Notes under the pieces: generated by a model
The model's database searches: none
What the model was told of the DNA's origin: nothing
Seen by the model: the letters and a program-made list of their open reading frames with translations, nothing else
Position numbers and translations under genes: made by a program
In this document: piece after piece, positions 54,604-64,000 of the stretch
How the letters are laid out: every line of letters starts with the position of its first letter
How positions within the stretch are numbered: the first letter of the stretch is position 1
Assembly: GCF_000204415.1 (NCBI RefSeq)
Contig: NC_015416.1
Span: forward strand, 1,984,001 to 2,048,000
Direction of reading: 5' to 3'
Source: Methanothrix soehngenii GP6
GTDB taxonomy: Archaea; Halobacteriota; Methanosarcinia; Methanotrichales; Methanotrichaceae
DNA: 64,000 nucleotides

Positions 54604-54780
54604 ATGGCTGATTGCGATCTATGTACCCGTGCTCGTCCAACACTTTATCCCATCAAGGCTCCGGTGCATAACCTGACCTATCCTGAGGGAGCCTATAAGG
54701 GAGTATGCGACATCTGCCTGGAGCATCTGGAGAAGGGCTGGCAGGAGCGCTTTGGGTCCAAGCCTGAAGAGAAAAAATAA
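54604..54780 (+). CDS. small two-CxxC (putative zinc-binding) protein
   Basis: 58 residues from ATG 54604, with TAGGAGA about 10 bases upstream. A longer start at 54535 (ATG, adjoining the permease stop) is possible. Two C-x-x-C pairs (CDLC near residue 4 and CDIC near 35) should hold one zinc, with a conserved-looking YPEGAYKG segment between. It lies 68 bp after the permease on the same strand. No named family. Confidence 0.6.
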   Translation: MADCDLCTRARPTLYPIKAPVHNLTYPEGAYKGVCDICLEHLEKGWQERFGSKPEEKK

Positions 54781-54840
54781 ATTAACTTATTTTTAACATA
54801 ATTTTTCTTAGGATTCTGCTAGCCTTGGCTATGCCTGAAG

Positions 54841-55242
54841 ATGATGATTATGAGGATGCAAAAGGAGGAGAAGATAGTAGTGGTATTGCTTTTCATGGCA
54901 CTAGGCTCACTGGCAGCCGCCTTCTGGGCCTTCAGCCCTGAGGAGAGCTATACCCCTGCCTCTGGGGATATGGGATCCGGGGAGAATTCCCGCTCCCCTC
55001 TCATCACTCTGGACGGCCGGATCACAAGCGCAGAGAATACCAGGAGCGGCGGCAATCTGATCTTAAACCTGGATTCGACAGCAATGCCCGTTTTCATTCC
55101 CGCCAGCTCTGGGGCAAAGGAGCTATCAGCTCAGCTTCAGAAGGATACGCGGGTGAGGATCACCGGAACCATAAATAGTTATCAGGGCAAAGATGAACTG
55201 AAGGTATCCAGAAAAGCAGATGTCCAGCTGCTGGAAGGATGA
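54841..55242 (+). CDS. exported OB-fold-like protein
   Basis: 133 residues. One hydrophobic helix (KIVVVLLFMALGSLAAAFWA, about 11-30) anchors or exports it. The rest (about 53-130) resembles a small OB-fold (LDGRITSAENTRSG..., VRITGTINSYQGKDELKVS), the fold of the tRNA_anti/nucleic-acid-binding and BOF-type domains; in exported proteins this fold usually binds small ligands or proteins. ATG 54841 has no strong Shine-Dalgarno; in-frame ATG codons at 54844 and 54853 are alternatives. Function unknown. Confidence 0.65.
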   Translation: MMIMRMQKEEKIVVVLLFMALGSLAAAFWAFSPEESYTPASGDMGSGENSRSPLITLDGRITSAENTRSGGNLILNLDSTAMPVFIPASSGAKELSAQLQKDTRVRITGTINSYQGKDELKVSRKADVQLLEG

Positions 55243-55308
55243 TCCATCCCGGGAGAAGATCCAAATGACGGCTAATCTAATTCTGATAGGTAACAGAGAG
55301 GAGGAGAG

Positions 55309-56555
55309 TTGAAGGCGCTCGTCCTGGGAGGCACGGGAAGAATCGGCTCGGCGGTGGCCTGGGATCTGGCCAGGTACGGCGGAGCCGATGTGGTGGGAAT
55401 CGCTGGCCGAAGAGAGAGATCACTGCAAAAGACCCTTGATTGGATAGGTAGCGACCGAGTTGTACCCCACCTCATCGATATCTCCGATCCCAGGGAATCC
55501 AGAAGGCTGATGCAAGAGTATGATATTGGGATCATCGCCCTTCCCGAGAGAAGGAGTAGCTATAGAGCGGTGGAGACGGCGATAGGCGCAGGCCTGGATG
55601 CTGTGGACATCCTGGAGGAGTATCACCGCCGACCGGATCCCTATGAGAAGGAGGGTTTGGCAGCACCAACGGGCATGACCCTGGACGATTATGGCGAGTC
55701 GTTGCACAAAAAGGCTATTGATAGCGGTGTTGCCCTTCTGGATGGCATGGGATTTGCCCCTGGACTCTCCAATGTCACCCTGGGCGAGGGAATCAGAAAG
55801 GTGGGAGCCAAAAGGGCGGTGGCCCGGGGTGGGGCGGGATTCCCTGCCGAGAGGCAGCGGCCCGCCACCCATTGCAGTATATGATCACCTGGTCCTTTGA
55901 TCATGTTCTGCGCGAGTACATGGTCAGGGTCAGGGTGCTGGAGAACGGCCAGGTGGTAGAGGTGGCGGCAACCTCAGGACGGGAGAGCTTCCGGTTCCAG
56001 GAATGCGGAATCGATGAGCAGCTGGAGTGTGCCATCACCCCAGGGATGCCCAGCTTCCTGTACACCCACAACCATATGGAGAGCTTCTCTGAGAAGACGG
56101 TTCGCTGGCCGGGCCACTGGCAGGCCATTGACACCCTGAAAGAGTGCGGCCTCTTGGATATTGCTCCTATAAATTATGCTAGTCAGTCCGTCTCCCCCCG
56201 GGACTTCTTCTTGAATTTGATAGAGCCGAAGCTCAGACCCCTGCCCGGTGACGAGGACGTCTGCGTCATGTGGAACACTGCCTGGGGAAGGGATGAGCAG
56301 GCCGAATACTTCATGTGGACGGGCGCAGACAGCAAAAACGGCATATCTGCCATGGCCAGGGTGACCAGCTCCTCCGCAGCAATTGCCGCCAGGCTTCTGG
56401 CCCAGGGCAGGATCAAGAAGAAGGGAATTGTTGCTCCGGAGGAGGCCTTCAAGGATGAAGCCTATAGCGATCTCATGCGGGAGCTGGAAAGAAGGGAGAT
56501 CAATATAGTGGAAGCGATAAAGCCCGTGAAAGCAGAAACAACGCTGAATGCCTGA
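55309..56555 (+). pseudogene. saccharopine dehydrogenase-like gene with a frameshift
   Basis: The first frame (TTG 55309, GGAGGAG upstream) gives a Rossmann start LVLGGTGRIGSAVAWDLARYG and runs to GGAGFPAERQRP near 55855, then reads out of frame to a stop at 55884. The other frame continues in homologous order with HPLQYMITWSFDHVLREYM and ends with VEAIKPVKAETTLNA at 56555. The join needs one base fewer or two more near cggcccgccacccattg (55857-55873), where a C-rich run makes a sequencing slip possible. Together they make about 410 residues, normal for the family. It heads the same-strand cluster with DUF62, mer and nadM. Either a recent pseudogene or an assembly error. Confidence 0.75.
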
Positions 56556-56601
56556 AAGCCAGGATGAAGAGAAGAAAGGAGCGAGAAAGAGGAGATAGAT
56601 C

Positions 56602-58327
<1,726 letters not shown>

Positions 58328-58349
58328 GCCAGAAAGGAAGGTCAAGGCT

Positions 58350-58904
58350 ATGCGCGGGCTTTACATTGGGCGATTTCAGCCCTATCACCTCGGCCATCAG
58401 GCAGTTCTAGAGGAGATCGCACGAGAGGTTGATGAGATAGTGATAGTGATCGGAAGCGCCCAGGAGAGCCATGGCCCGGAGAACCCCTTCACCAGCGGGG
58501 AGAGGATGGAGATGATCTATGCCGCGCTTGGCAAAGGGGAGCTGCGGAAGAGGTGTATCGTCACCACCCTGCAGGATATCAACCGCAACTCATTGTGGGT
58601 CTCACATCTGCAGTCCATGGTGCCCTGCTTTGACCTGGTCTACTCCAACAACCCCCTGGTCATCCGGCTCTTCTCCGAGGCGGGGGTTGAGGTGAAAAAG
58701 CCCCCCCTGTATCAGCGGGATGTGTACTCCGGATCGGCCATCCGCGCTCTCATGCGGGAGAGAGGAGACTGGGAGAGGCTGGTGCCTCCGGCAGTAGCGG
58801 GTTTCATCCAGGAGATCAACGGGGTAGAGCGGCTCTGCCAGGTATCAAAGAGCGATAGCGTACATTCTGCGGATTCGGCGATGCATAACTCCAGTATGAT
58901 TTAG
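58350..58904 (+). CDS. nadM: nicotinamide-nucleotide adenylyltransferase
   Basis: 184 residues, archaeal type. NadM makes NAD+ from NMN and ATP. Visible: RGLYIGRFQPYHLGHQAVLE at the start, with the H-x-G-H nucleotidyltransferase motif in YHLGH; IVIVIGSAQESHGPENPFT; and the second signature YSGSAIRALM (S-x-x-R type) near residue 130. It follows mer by 22 bp with GGAAGG before ATG 58350. The last 15 residues (after about 165) are polar and not conserved in the family. Expected housekeeping gene. Confidence 0.92.
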   Translation: MRGLYIGRFQPYHLGHQAVLEEIAREVDEIVIVIGSAQESHGPENPFTSGERMEMIYAALGKGELRKRCIVTTLQDINRNSLWVSHLQSMVPCFDLVYSNNPLVIRLFSEAGVEVKKPPLYQRDVYSGSAIRALMRERGDWERLVPPAVAGFIQEINGVERLCQVSKSDSVHSADSAMHNSSMI

Positions 58905-59039
58905 CGGTGATGGAAAGTTCGTAAAGCTGGGGCAAAAAGGGCTAAACAGCCTACAAATGCTAACCGCAAAGCTGGCAGGCTAAACACTTGCAAATGTATA
59001 TAACCGGATGATAGAATCTTTCAAAAGACATCCAAAACC

Positions 59040-60760
59040 AATGCATCCCACATCCCGCATGTCTCTCATCCGATATAGCATTTTTCACATCCTAGGCCGA
59101 ACAACTTGATAATTTTAATTTGTTCTTCATTTAGATTAATGACCTCTCGATGAACCGATCCCTTCAGTTCAATAATTGCCTCATTTATATTCCTGAACTT
59201 TTGGAATATCCATTTCAACGTAGGACATTGCGTGGGTTTCCCTAGCTGGTTTAACACAGTTTCTCCTGATTCTTTCAGCCTCTTCCGAATCATCCATTCT
59301 GCAATCGAATAGATCAACAGAGATAGAACCATTATCATGGATAGAGCTTCGATCCTTTCCTCTTTCTTGAGATAGACTTCTGCCACTCGGAAGCTTTTGT
59401 CTTTTAGGAATCGAAAGCCTTTCTCGACAGCGTTTTGGCCTTTGTAATATTGAAGCATCAATTCCCCCTCGAGAGTCTTATCGTTACTCGCCAGGACGAA
59501 TCTGCCAAGTCTAGATCTCTCGTTAGCGATCGTTGCCTCATTTCGCTGAACTTCTCCTTCAATGAGATAGCCTTTCTCAAGCTGCTCATCCTTCTTTGGA
59601 CGGCCTCTCTTTGAGTCGATGCGTTTGGAGATTTCACATATACTTAAGCCAGTTAGTGTGAAATGAGGATTTTCCGATATCCATCGATCTGCAGCCTTTC
59701 TGGCATCAGCTTCACACGCAAAAACTATATATCCCAGTTTCTTAAGCGATTTTCGCGCTTCAGTGAACTCTTTGCCGATCCGTCTATCGAAAGTCTTTGC
59801 CTTACTAGCATGCATTTCTCTGGAATCGACCACAACCCACTTCTGATCTATTCCTCCATAGTTAATTTCCGTCTCAAAGATACTATATCGATCATCAGAG
59901 CATGTTTTCATCTCTAGATCTAGTCTCTGAAGATCTTTAACCTCACGAACGGTTGTTGGAACGCGAGTTATCCATAGAGTGCTATCGCCAAGAAGACGAA
60001 TATTCTCGGAACTGAAGAGGGCGCTATCTGCCGCAAAGTAGTTCTTTCCGGAGAAGTCCAGATTAGACTTGAACATCTGAATCGTCTCAATAAGAGTTTT
60101 CTTATCCGATTTATTTCCTGAATGGGCCTGGACAAAGAGAGGAATACCGCATTGATTGGTCACCATGCTCACAATGAACTGTTTTAGATCCCAGCGACCG
60201 TCTTTAGGATGACCAAGAGTTATCTCCATAGCAGGATTGCAGTCCAGTCCTTCGTAATCGCCATGAACACCAAAACTCGTGGTATCAACATGGTAGATAT
60301 TAGTGCCAAAAGCGAGCTGTTGCATGCATTTCATGGCTATATTATTGAAAAGAGCCGTCGAGCCAAATTTATTGATCCGGTCGAGGGTTCTGCCGACAAC
60401 ATCCTCGTTAAAATCTTCTGGGACAACACCAGGATTAAAAAGACGTTCTAGCGCTAAATTTTCAAAGTAGCTGGGAAATATATACAGTCTGCGTTCCGCG
60501 AAACCCAATCCGTTGATCACCATTGCTTTTATTATCGCAGAATGGCTCAGTTTGCAGTTACGAGTCTTAGGAATCGATTCATCAATCACCTCTGAAATTC
60601 CCAAAGCATCGAATATCGCGGCAACTAAACCTAAGTGGTCAAGCGATAGCGTTGATAATTTCATTTCAAGCCCCTTCATATCCCTTTTCCACTTAAAAGA
60701 TCATGTCAACATAAAAATGTTTCATAAAAGAAATGCCACCTGCGGGATGTGGGATGCATT
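59040..60760 (-). mobile_element. IS1634-family element (complete)
   Basis: 1721 bp with near-perfect terminal inverted repeats: aatgcatcccacatcccgca at 59040-59059 and its reverse complement tgcgggatgtgggatgcatt at 60741-60760. Contains one transposase gene. No target-site duplication is evident, as judged by comparing the flanks with the paralogous gene at 61570-62264: the eight or so bases expected between aaaacc and gcttgg are partly missing. A remnant of a related copy is at 7931-8105. Confidence 0.88.
59066..60664 (-). CDS. IS1634-family transposase
   Basis: 532 residues. The N-terminal DUF4277-type region (LSTLSLDHLGLVAAIFDALG, AIIKAMVINGLGFAERRLY) precedes a DDE RNase-H-like core: VDTTSFGVHGDYE (first Asp), AADSALFSSENIRLLG (second Asp), and in the C-terminal part QNAVEKGFRFLKDKSFRV (Glu). 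ATG 60664 has AAGGGG about 8 bases upstream; the ATG at 60679 has its purine run too close. No frameshift is seen, so the element may be active. Confidence 0.9.
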   Translation of the reverse strand: MKLSTLSLDHLGLVAAIFDALGISEVIDESIPKTRNCKLSHSAIIKAMVINGLGFAERRLYIFPSYFENLALERLFNPGVVPEDFNEDVVGRTLDRINKFGSTALFNNIAMKCMQQLAFGTNIYHVDTTSFGVHGDYEGLDCNPAMEITLGHPKDGRWDLKQFIVSMVTNQCGIPLFVQAHSGNKSDKKTLIETIQMFKSNLDFSGKNYFAADSALFSSENIRLLGDSTLWITRVPTTVREVKDLQRLDLEMKTCSDDRYSIFETEINYGGIDQKWVVVDSREMHASKAKTFDRRIGKEFTEARKSLKKLGYIVFACEADARKAADRWISENPHFTLTGLSICEISKRIDSKRGRPKKDEQLEKGYLIEGEVQRNEATIANERSRLGRFVLASNDKTLEGELMLQYYKGQNAVEKGFRFLKDKSFRVAEVYLKKEERIEALSMIMVLSLLIYSIAEWMIRKRLKESGETVLNQLGKPTQCPTLKWIFQKFRNINEAIIELKGSVHREVINLNEEQIKIIKLFGLGCEKCYIG

Positions 60761-62264
60761 GCTTGGCATGTCATTTACAGTAATCAACTGTGATCGTCGT
60801 CCTGGAGTGTCTCCATTGAACCATAAGTAGTGGTAACCAGGCGCCGCAATGCCGAAATCATAGTATACAACCGTTTGATCCGGGTAACTCTCATACATCC
60901 TGAGATTCCCTTTCTCGTGGATGAAAATGACTTCCTGCAGCCATCCTCCAAGAGGACATGTCGAATACCATTGCCAGCCTCCTTGAGTATTTATCCAGAG
61001 CATAGGTGCATTTTTAGGAAATGAAGAGACAAAGGTTCTCCATTCCAGCATTATCTGGTTGTAGTAGACGAGAGATGGTGCTCCAGTTAGTACATTATAG
61101 TTCAGCAATGCATCTTTTTCAGAATCAGACGGCTCTGGAAAAACATATGCTTCTGCACCAGATATGGGTGCTGTGGCAGCAGGCTGAGTTGCTGATGCCG
61201 ATGTTGTCTGACTATTTGCACTTGATTCTTTTGGATAAGCATTGAAGCTGGATCCGTTCGAGCCGGCATAGCTTCCGTAAGATGTCCCCATGTATGGCGT
61301 TGAAGAATAGGTAACCGAGATCTCTCCATAACTGCCAGCCGCTGCTTCACCGGGATCGACACCGGGGCCAAGAATATCATGAGCATCCGAACAACTCACA
61401 AGAATCAGGGTTGAAATTAAAAGCAGATAACACAGTTTGCAGGTTATAAACATCAACATCCCTCCACGATAACTTCCTCATGCTTCCGAGATTTATATGA
61501 ATTTTGATCCTCTATGGCGATCCTAATGGCTTCCTAATCAATCGGTTGGAAATCTTCTCCAGATGCATCTTACCTCCTTTTGCCAACCAAAATGCAATCT
61601 CCTCTCATGAAATCCCATGCATCGCAAGATGATCCTCCTGGAAATGTGCAAATACCGTTGTTATATAGATTGCCTCGTTGAATGCAGAACGCTTCAGCAG
61701 GATCATTCGGTTCTTTGATTTTTGAAGTCGCAATATCCATTTCTTCTGATGGTGATACATCAAAAACCAGAACATTGCTTGGTATATGGTCTACTGTAAT
61801 TAATTGTATATGTCGTCCTGGAGTATCTCCGTTAAACCATATGTAGTGGTAATCCGGTGTTGCATAGCCGAAATCATAATACATAACCGTTTGATTCGGA
61901 TAAGTCTCATACATCCCTAGCTTTCCGCTCTTGGGTATGAACATGATTTCCTGTAGCCATCCACCTAGAGGACACGAGGAATACCATTGCCAGCCGCCTT
62001 TGGTTTTTACCCAGAACATCGGCACATCTTGAGGGAATGAGGAAACAAAGGTTCTCCAATCAAGCATCATATTATGATAATAGACGAGTGATTGTTCTCC
62101 GCCTGGGACAGTATAGTCCAATAACACGTCTTTTTCTGATTCTGTTGGCTCTGAGAAAACATATGCTTCTGCACTAGATGCGGAAGCTGCGACAGCAGGC
62201 TGAGTTAATGATGCTGATTTTGTTAGGTTATTTGCTTTTGTTTTTTTTGGATACGTATTGAAAC

Positions 62265-62495
62265 GCCCATGAGCCCAGGCAGGGGCTCACACGTGACGGA
62301 TGGAAAACCAGATATTTTAATCCGTCCATGTTAAGTCTGATATGGGCAGTGAAGGCTGACAAGTTTATGGGACGCTTGATCCCGCGATTGAAACCAGCCA
62401 ATATCCCTCGAATACGGGACTGCGTCATAGAACGCGTATGGGAAATTATCCCATATAAGGGAATGATCATCTGCCCATATCAGGCAGAGACATAT
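62265..62495 (+). ncRNA. candidate bridge RNA region of the IS110-type element
   Basis: IS110 elements express a bridge RNA from their 5' non-coding end, with one loop matching the target and another matching the donor ends. Here the 231 nt before the transposase contain several stems: gacggat/atccgtc (about 62296-62325); tcccg/cggga enclosing attgaaac (about 62380-62412); tatggga/tcccata (about 62433-62451); and ctgcc/ggcag (about 62471-62487). The loop at 62387-62394 reads attgaaac, identical to the last eight bases of the left flank (62257-62264). tccatg at 62325-62330 equals the element's right end (63848-63853), and tatgggc at 62341-62347 can pair with gcccatg at its left end (62265-62271). 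Right-target pairing was not found, and loop order differs from IS621, so boundaries and folds are provisional. Confidence 0.55.
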
Positions 62496-63815
62496 ATGAA
62501 AAAACGAAGAGAAAGAGTTTGCGGTGCAGATGTCCATAAAGATCTGATCGTTGCCACAATAACTGGCGACGAAGTGCCGTCGATTCGAGAGAATTTTGGG
62601 ACAACAAAATCCGAGCTTGATAGATTCAGAAACTGGCTTGCAGACAACAAATGCGAACAGGTTGCATTTGAAGCTACAGGAGTCTATTGGATCCCGATTT
62701 ATGATGTTCTGAGCCGAACCATAGATACCATTGTTGCCAATCCGCTGCAGATAAAGTCCATTCCAAACGATAAATCAGATTCAAAAGATTCAAAGCGTAT
62801 TGCAACTCTGTGCTTGAATAATCAAATCAAGAGATCTCGGGTTTTTTCCGATGAAGACCGAGAGCTCAGGAACCTAACGCGAGCCAGGTCAGGATATGTC
62901 AAGACACGAACTCAGTTCAAGAATCGGATACACAAATATCTCTCATCAAACGGCATTAAACTCAGCTCTTCTATGGACGACATATTCTGCAAATCAGGAA
63001 CACATATCATAAGAGGTCTGGCTGAAGACAAGCCCGTCGAAGAGATCCTGAAAGGCATACCCTCCGGAAAGATCAGGAAAAAGCAAGACGAGATCAGATC
63101 AGCACTTGCCAATGAACTGAGCGAGACAAATCGAATGCTGATCAGCGATTCTCTTGAAATCATGGACAATGTCGAATCCAAAATAGAGAAGACAAGCCTA
63201 AACATTCTGAAAAAGATTCAAAATAAGAGCAAGGATCTGGCTATCGTTATGTCCATTCCTGGAATCGCATTTATCTCAGGTTCGGTCATCCTGTCAGAGA
63301 TCGGAAATTACAGAGATTTTCAGACCCCTGAACAGCTGGCGAAATGGTGTGGCCTCAATCCTGGAGAAAATGAATCTGCCGGCAAAAAGAGGAAATGCGG
63401 GATCACAAAGCGCGGTTCCAAGTATATCCGAGTTGTACTTGTCGAGGCTGCCCAGACAATAGCTAATATGAAAAATACAGGGCTGTCCAGATTCTACAAG
63501 AGGCTGAGCAAAAAGAAGGAGCACAATGTGGCAATCGTTGCCGTAGCCAGGAAACTCATCTGTCTGATTTATCATCTTCTGATCAACCAGGAGTTCTATC
63601 AAGAGGTTGATTGCAGAAAGAGGAAAAAAGGTCGAAATGAGTCCTGCCATGAACCTTCTTTGAAGGATGAGCATCTGACGGATAAGGTAGCTGCAATTGT
63701 AGATGCCTTTTATGGAATGAGCGATAGTAGCCGGAAGAAGGCTCTCTTGCGAGCGCTTGAAGATATTTCTGTGAACAAGCCCGACCAGAAAAGGTCATCT
63801 GATGGAGGTGGATAG
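62496..63815 (+). CDS. IS110-family DEDD transposase/recombinase
   Basis: 439 residues from ATG 62496; an in-frame extension to 62328 is inside the structured non-coding region and is rejected. The N-terminal RuvC-like DEDD domain shows VCGADVHKDLIVATI (first Asp), EQVAFEATGVYWIP (Glu) and NDKSDSKDSKRIA (Asp pair). A coiled-coil middle is followed by the Tnp_IS110 C-terminal domain: VMSIPGIAFISGSVILSEIG, LAKWCGLNPGENESAGKKRK, GITKRGSKYIRVVLVEAA, where the catalytic Ser lies. Intact, so the element may be active. It works with the bridge RNA in known relatives. Confidence 0.92.
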   Translation: MKKRRERVCGADVHKDLIVATITGDEVPSIRENFGTTKSELDRFRNWLADNKCEQVAFEATGVYWIPIYDVLSRTIDTIVANPLQIKSIPNDKSDSKDSKRIATLCLNNQIKRSRVFSDEDRELRNLTRARSGYVKTRTQFKNRIHKYLSSNGIKLSSSMDDIFCKSGTHIIRGLAEDKPVEEILKGIPSGKIRKKQDEIRSALANELSETNRMLISDSLEIMDNVESKIEKTSLNILKKIQNKSKDLAIVMSIPGIAFISGSVILSEIGNYRDFQTPEQLAKWCGLNPGENESAGKKRKCGITKRGSKYIRVVLVEAAQTIANMKNTGLSRFYKRLSKKKEHNVAIVAVARKLICLIYHLLINQEFYQEVDCRKRKKGRNESCHEPSLKDEHLTDKVAAIVDAFYGMSDSSRKKALLRALEDISVNKPDQKRSSDGGG

Positions 63816-64000
63816 CTAGCCTCTTGCATTTGATTTTTTTTTGGTTTTCCATGGGAAACTAGAATCCTTTGGGCCCATATTGCTACCGTAAGGTGCTCCT
63901 ATGTATGGCGTTGAAGAATAGGTAACCGAGATCTCTCCGTAACTACCAGCCGCTGCTTCACCAGGATCGACACCGGGGCCAAGAGCTTGAGGCTCCGAAC

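Larger units (their letters stand above)
59021..61459 (-). pseudogene. secreted surface protein gene (copy 1), interrupted near its 3' end by IS1634-type element
   Basis: The gene is complement(59021-59039 + 60761-61459). The N-terminal portion starts with a signal peptide (LCYLLLISTLILVSCSDA), then GPGVDPGEAAAGSYGEISVT, a Ser/Ala-rich linker, and the W-x-W-Y-S-T-x-P-L-G-x-W / P-G-Y-H-Y-x-W-F-N-G-D-T-P-G-R domain ending PSN-A. The element is inserted a few codons before the end; the last codons (LVLDVF, stop at 59021-59023) are left of the element and align with the paralogue (SNVLVFDVS). The hybrid frame through the element end gives an altered C-terminus (SHIPQVAFLL). Confidence 0.8.
62265..63854 (+). 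mobile_element. IS110-family element (about 1590 bp)
   Basis: Both flanks are fixed by comparison with the paralogue at 60761-61459. The left flank ends ...gtattgaaac (to 62264) and the right flank begins gaaactagaatcc (63855 on). The shared gaaac makes the exact junction ambiguous by up to five bases. No terminal inverted repeats, as usual for IS110. The element has a 231-nt structured 5' non-coding region and one DEDD transposase gene. It sits in the opposite orientation to the interrupted gene. Confidence 0.85.
61570..64000 (-). pseudogene. secreted surface protein gene (copy 2), interrupted by an IS110-type element; 5' end outside window
   Basis: The gene is complement(61570-62264 + 63860-64000 and beyond). 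The 5' piece (63860-64000) encodes ALGPGVDPGEAAAGSYGEIS and then YSSTPYIGAPYGSN; the 3' piece resumes FNTYPKKTKANNLTK and continues through the shared W/PLG/DTPGR domain to PSNVLVFDVS. Past copy 1's end it adds a C-terminal DUF333-like motif (AFCIQRGNLYNNGICTFPGG, then SCDAWDFMRGDC). Alignment with copy 1 shows no other loss. As sequenced it is broken by the 1.6-kb element. Confidence 0.8.

Noticed and set aside
59040-60760. Target-site duplication around the IS1634-type element
   Set aside because: The flanks (ccaaaacc and gcttggca) share no direct repeat; comparison with the paralogue suggests a small loss instead.
62265-62495. Right-target guide (reverse complement of tagaatcc) in the candidate bridge RNA
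   Set aside because: No convincing match was found by eye, so only the left-target and donor matches are claimed.

Overview
The window looks like chromosome of a methanogenic archaeon, most probably a Methanothrix (Methanosaeta)-like member of the Methanotrichales. The basis is gene content: F420-dependent methylene-H4MPT reductase (mer), a beta-RFAP synthase for methanopterin, a CooC-type CODH maturation ATPase, archaeal NMN adenylyltransferase, FmdE-like proteins, a dolichol/phytol-kinase-like enzyme, tRNAs without encoded CCA, and many large secreted repeat proteins. The genus is inferred from this content and was not tested by alignment.

Layout. 1-4.6 kb: end of pyrD, pyrK, an FAH-family hydrolase, an erythromycin-esterase-like protein and an exported alkaline phosphatase. 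4.9-9.4 kb: accessory region with a TPR/zinc-ribbon protein, decayed IS3 and IS1634 pieces, a divergent nucleotidyl-cyclase-like gene and tRNA-Leu(TAA). 9.6-20.3 kb: secreted proteins, a DUF123 nuclease-like protein, pdxS-pdxT with a coiled-coil gene, and a 28-repeat beta-propeller protein. 20.5-24.9 kb: a pentapeptide/ion-channel gene split by a 351-bp IS200/IS605-type non-autonomous element, then pgk, a DHH phosphoesterase and a phosphoribosyltransferase. 24.9-30.8 kb: a CHAT-protease operon with two small membrane proteins, divergent from a three-gene cluster ending in an SPFH/band-7 protein. 31.1-33.1 kb: tRNA-Leu(CAA) followed by IS200-like and IS5-like elements. 33.3-49 kb: a secreted Cys-repeat protein, a DUF98::beta-RFAP-synthase fusion, an SLC13 transporter, a hybrid histidine kinase, DUF523/DUF1722, DUF2807, a dolichol-kinase-like enzyme, an FAD dehydrogenase, an Fsr-type efflux pump with foreign-looking codon use, and a secreted FmdE protein. 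49.3-58.9 kb: a flavin reductase/CooC/solute-binding-protein operon, an ABC exporter, small zinc and OB-fold proteins, a frameshifted saccharopine-dehydrogenase-like gene, and DUF62, mer and nadM. 59-64 kb: two tandem paralogous secreted-protein genes, each broken by a different transposon (IS1634-type and IS110-type).

The most interesting mobile DNA is the IS110-type element at about 62265-63854. Its pre-insertion site can be rebuilt from the paralogue, and its structured 231-nt 5' non-coding end (candidate bridge RNA) carries the same 8 bases, attgaaac, that end the left flank. Next come the 351-bp element whose in silico removal restores an intact reading frame, and the CHAT/small-membrane-protein operon facing the SPFH operon, a candidate uncharacterised stress or defence locus. 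These functional readings are inferences.
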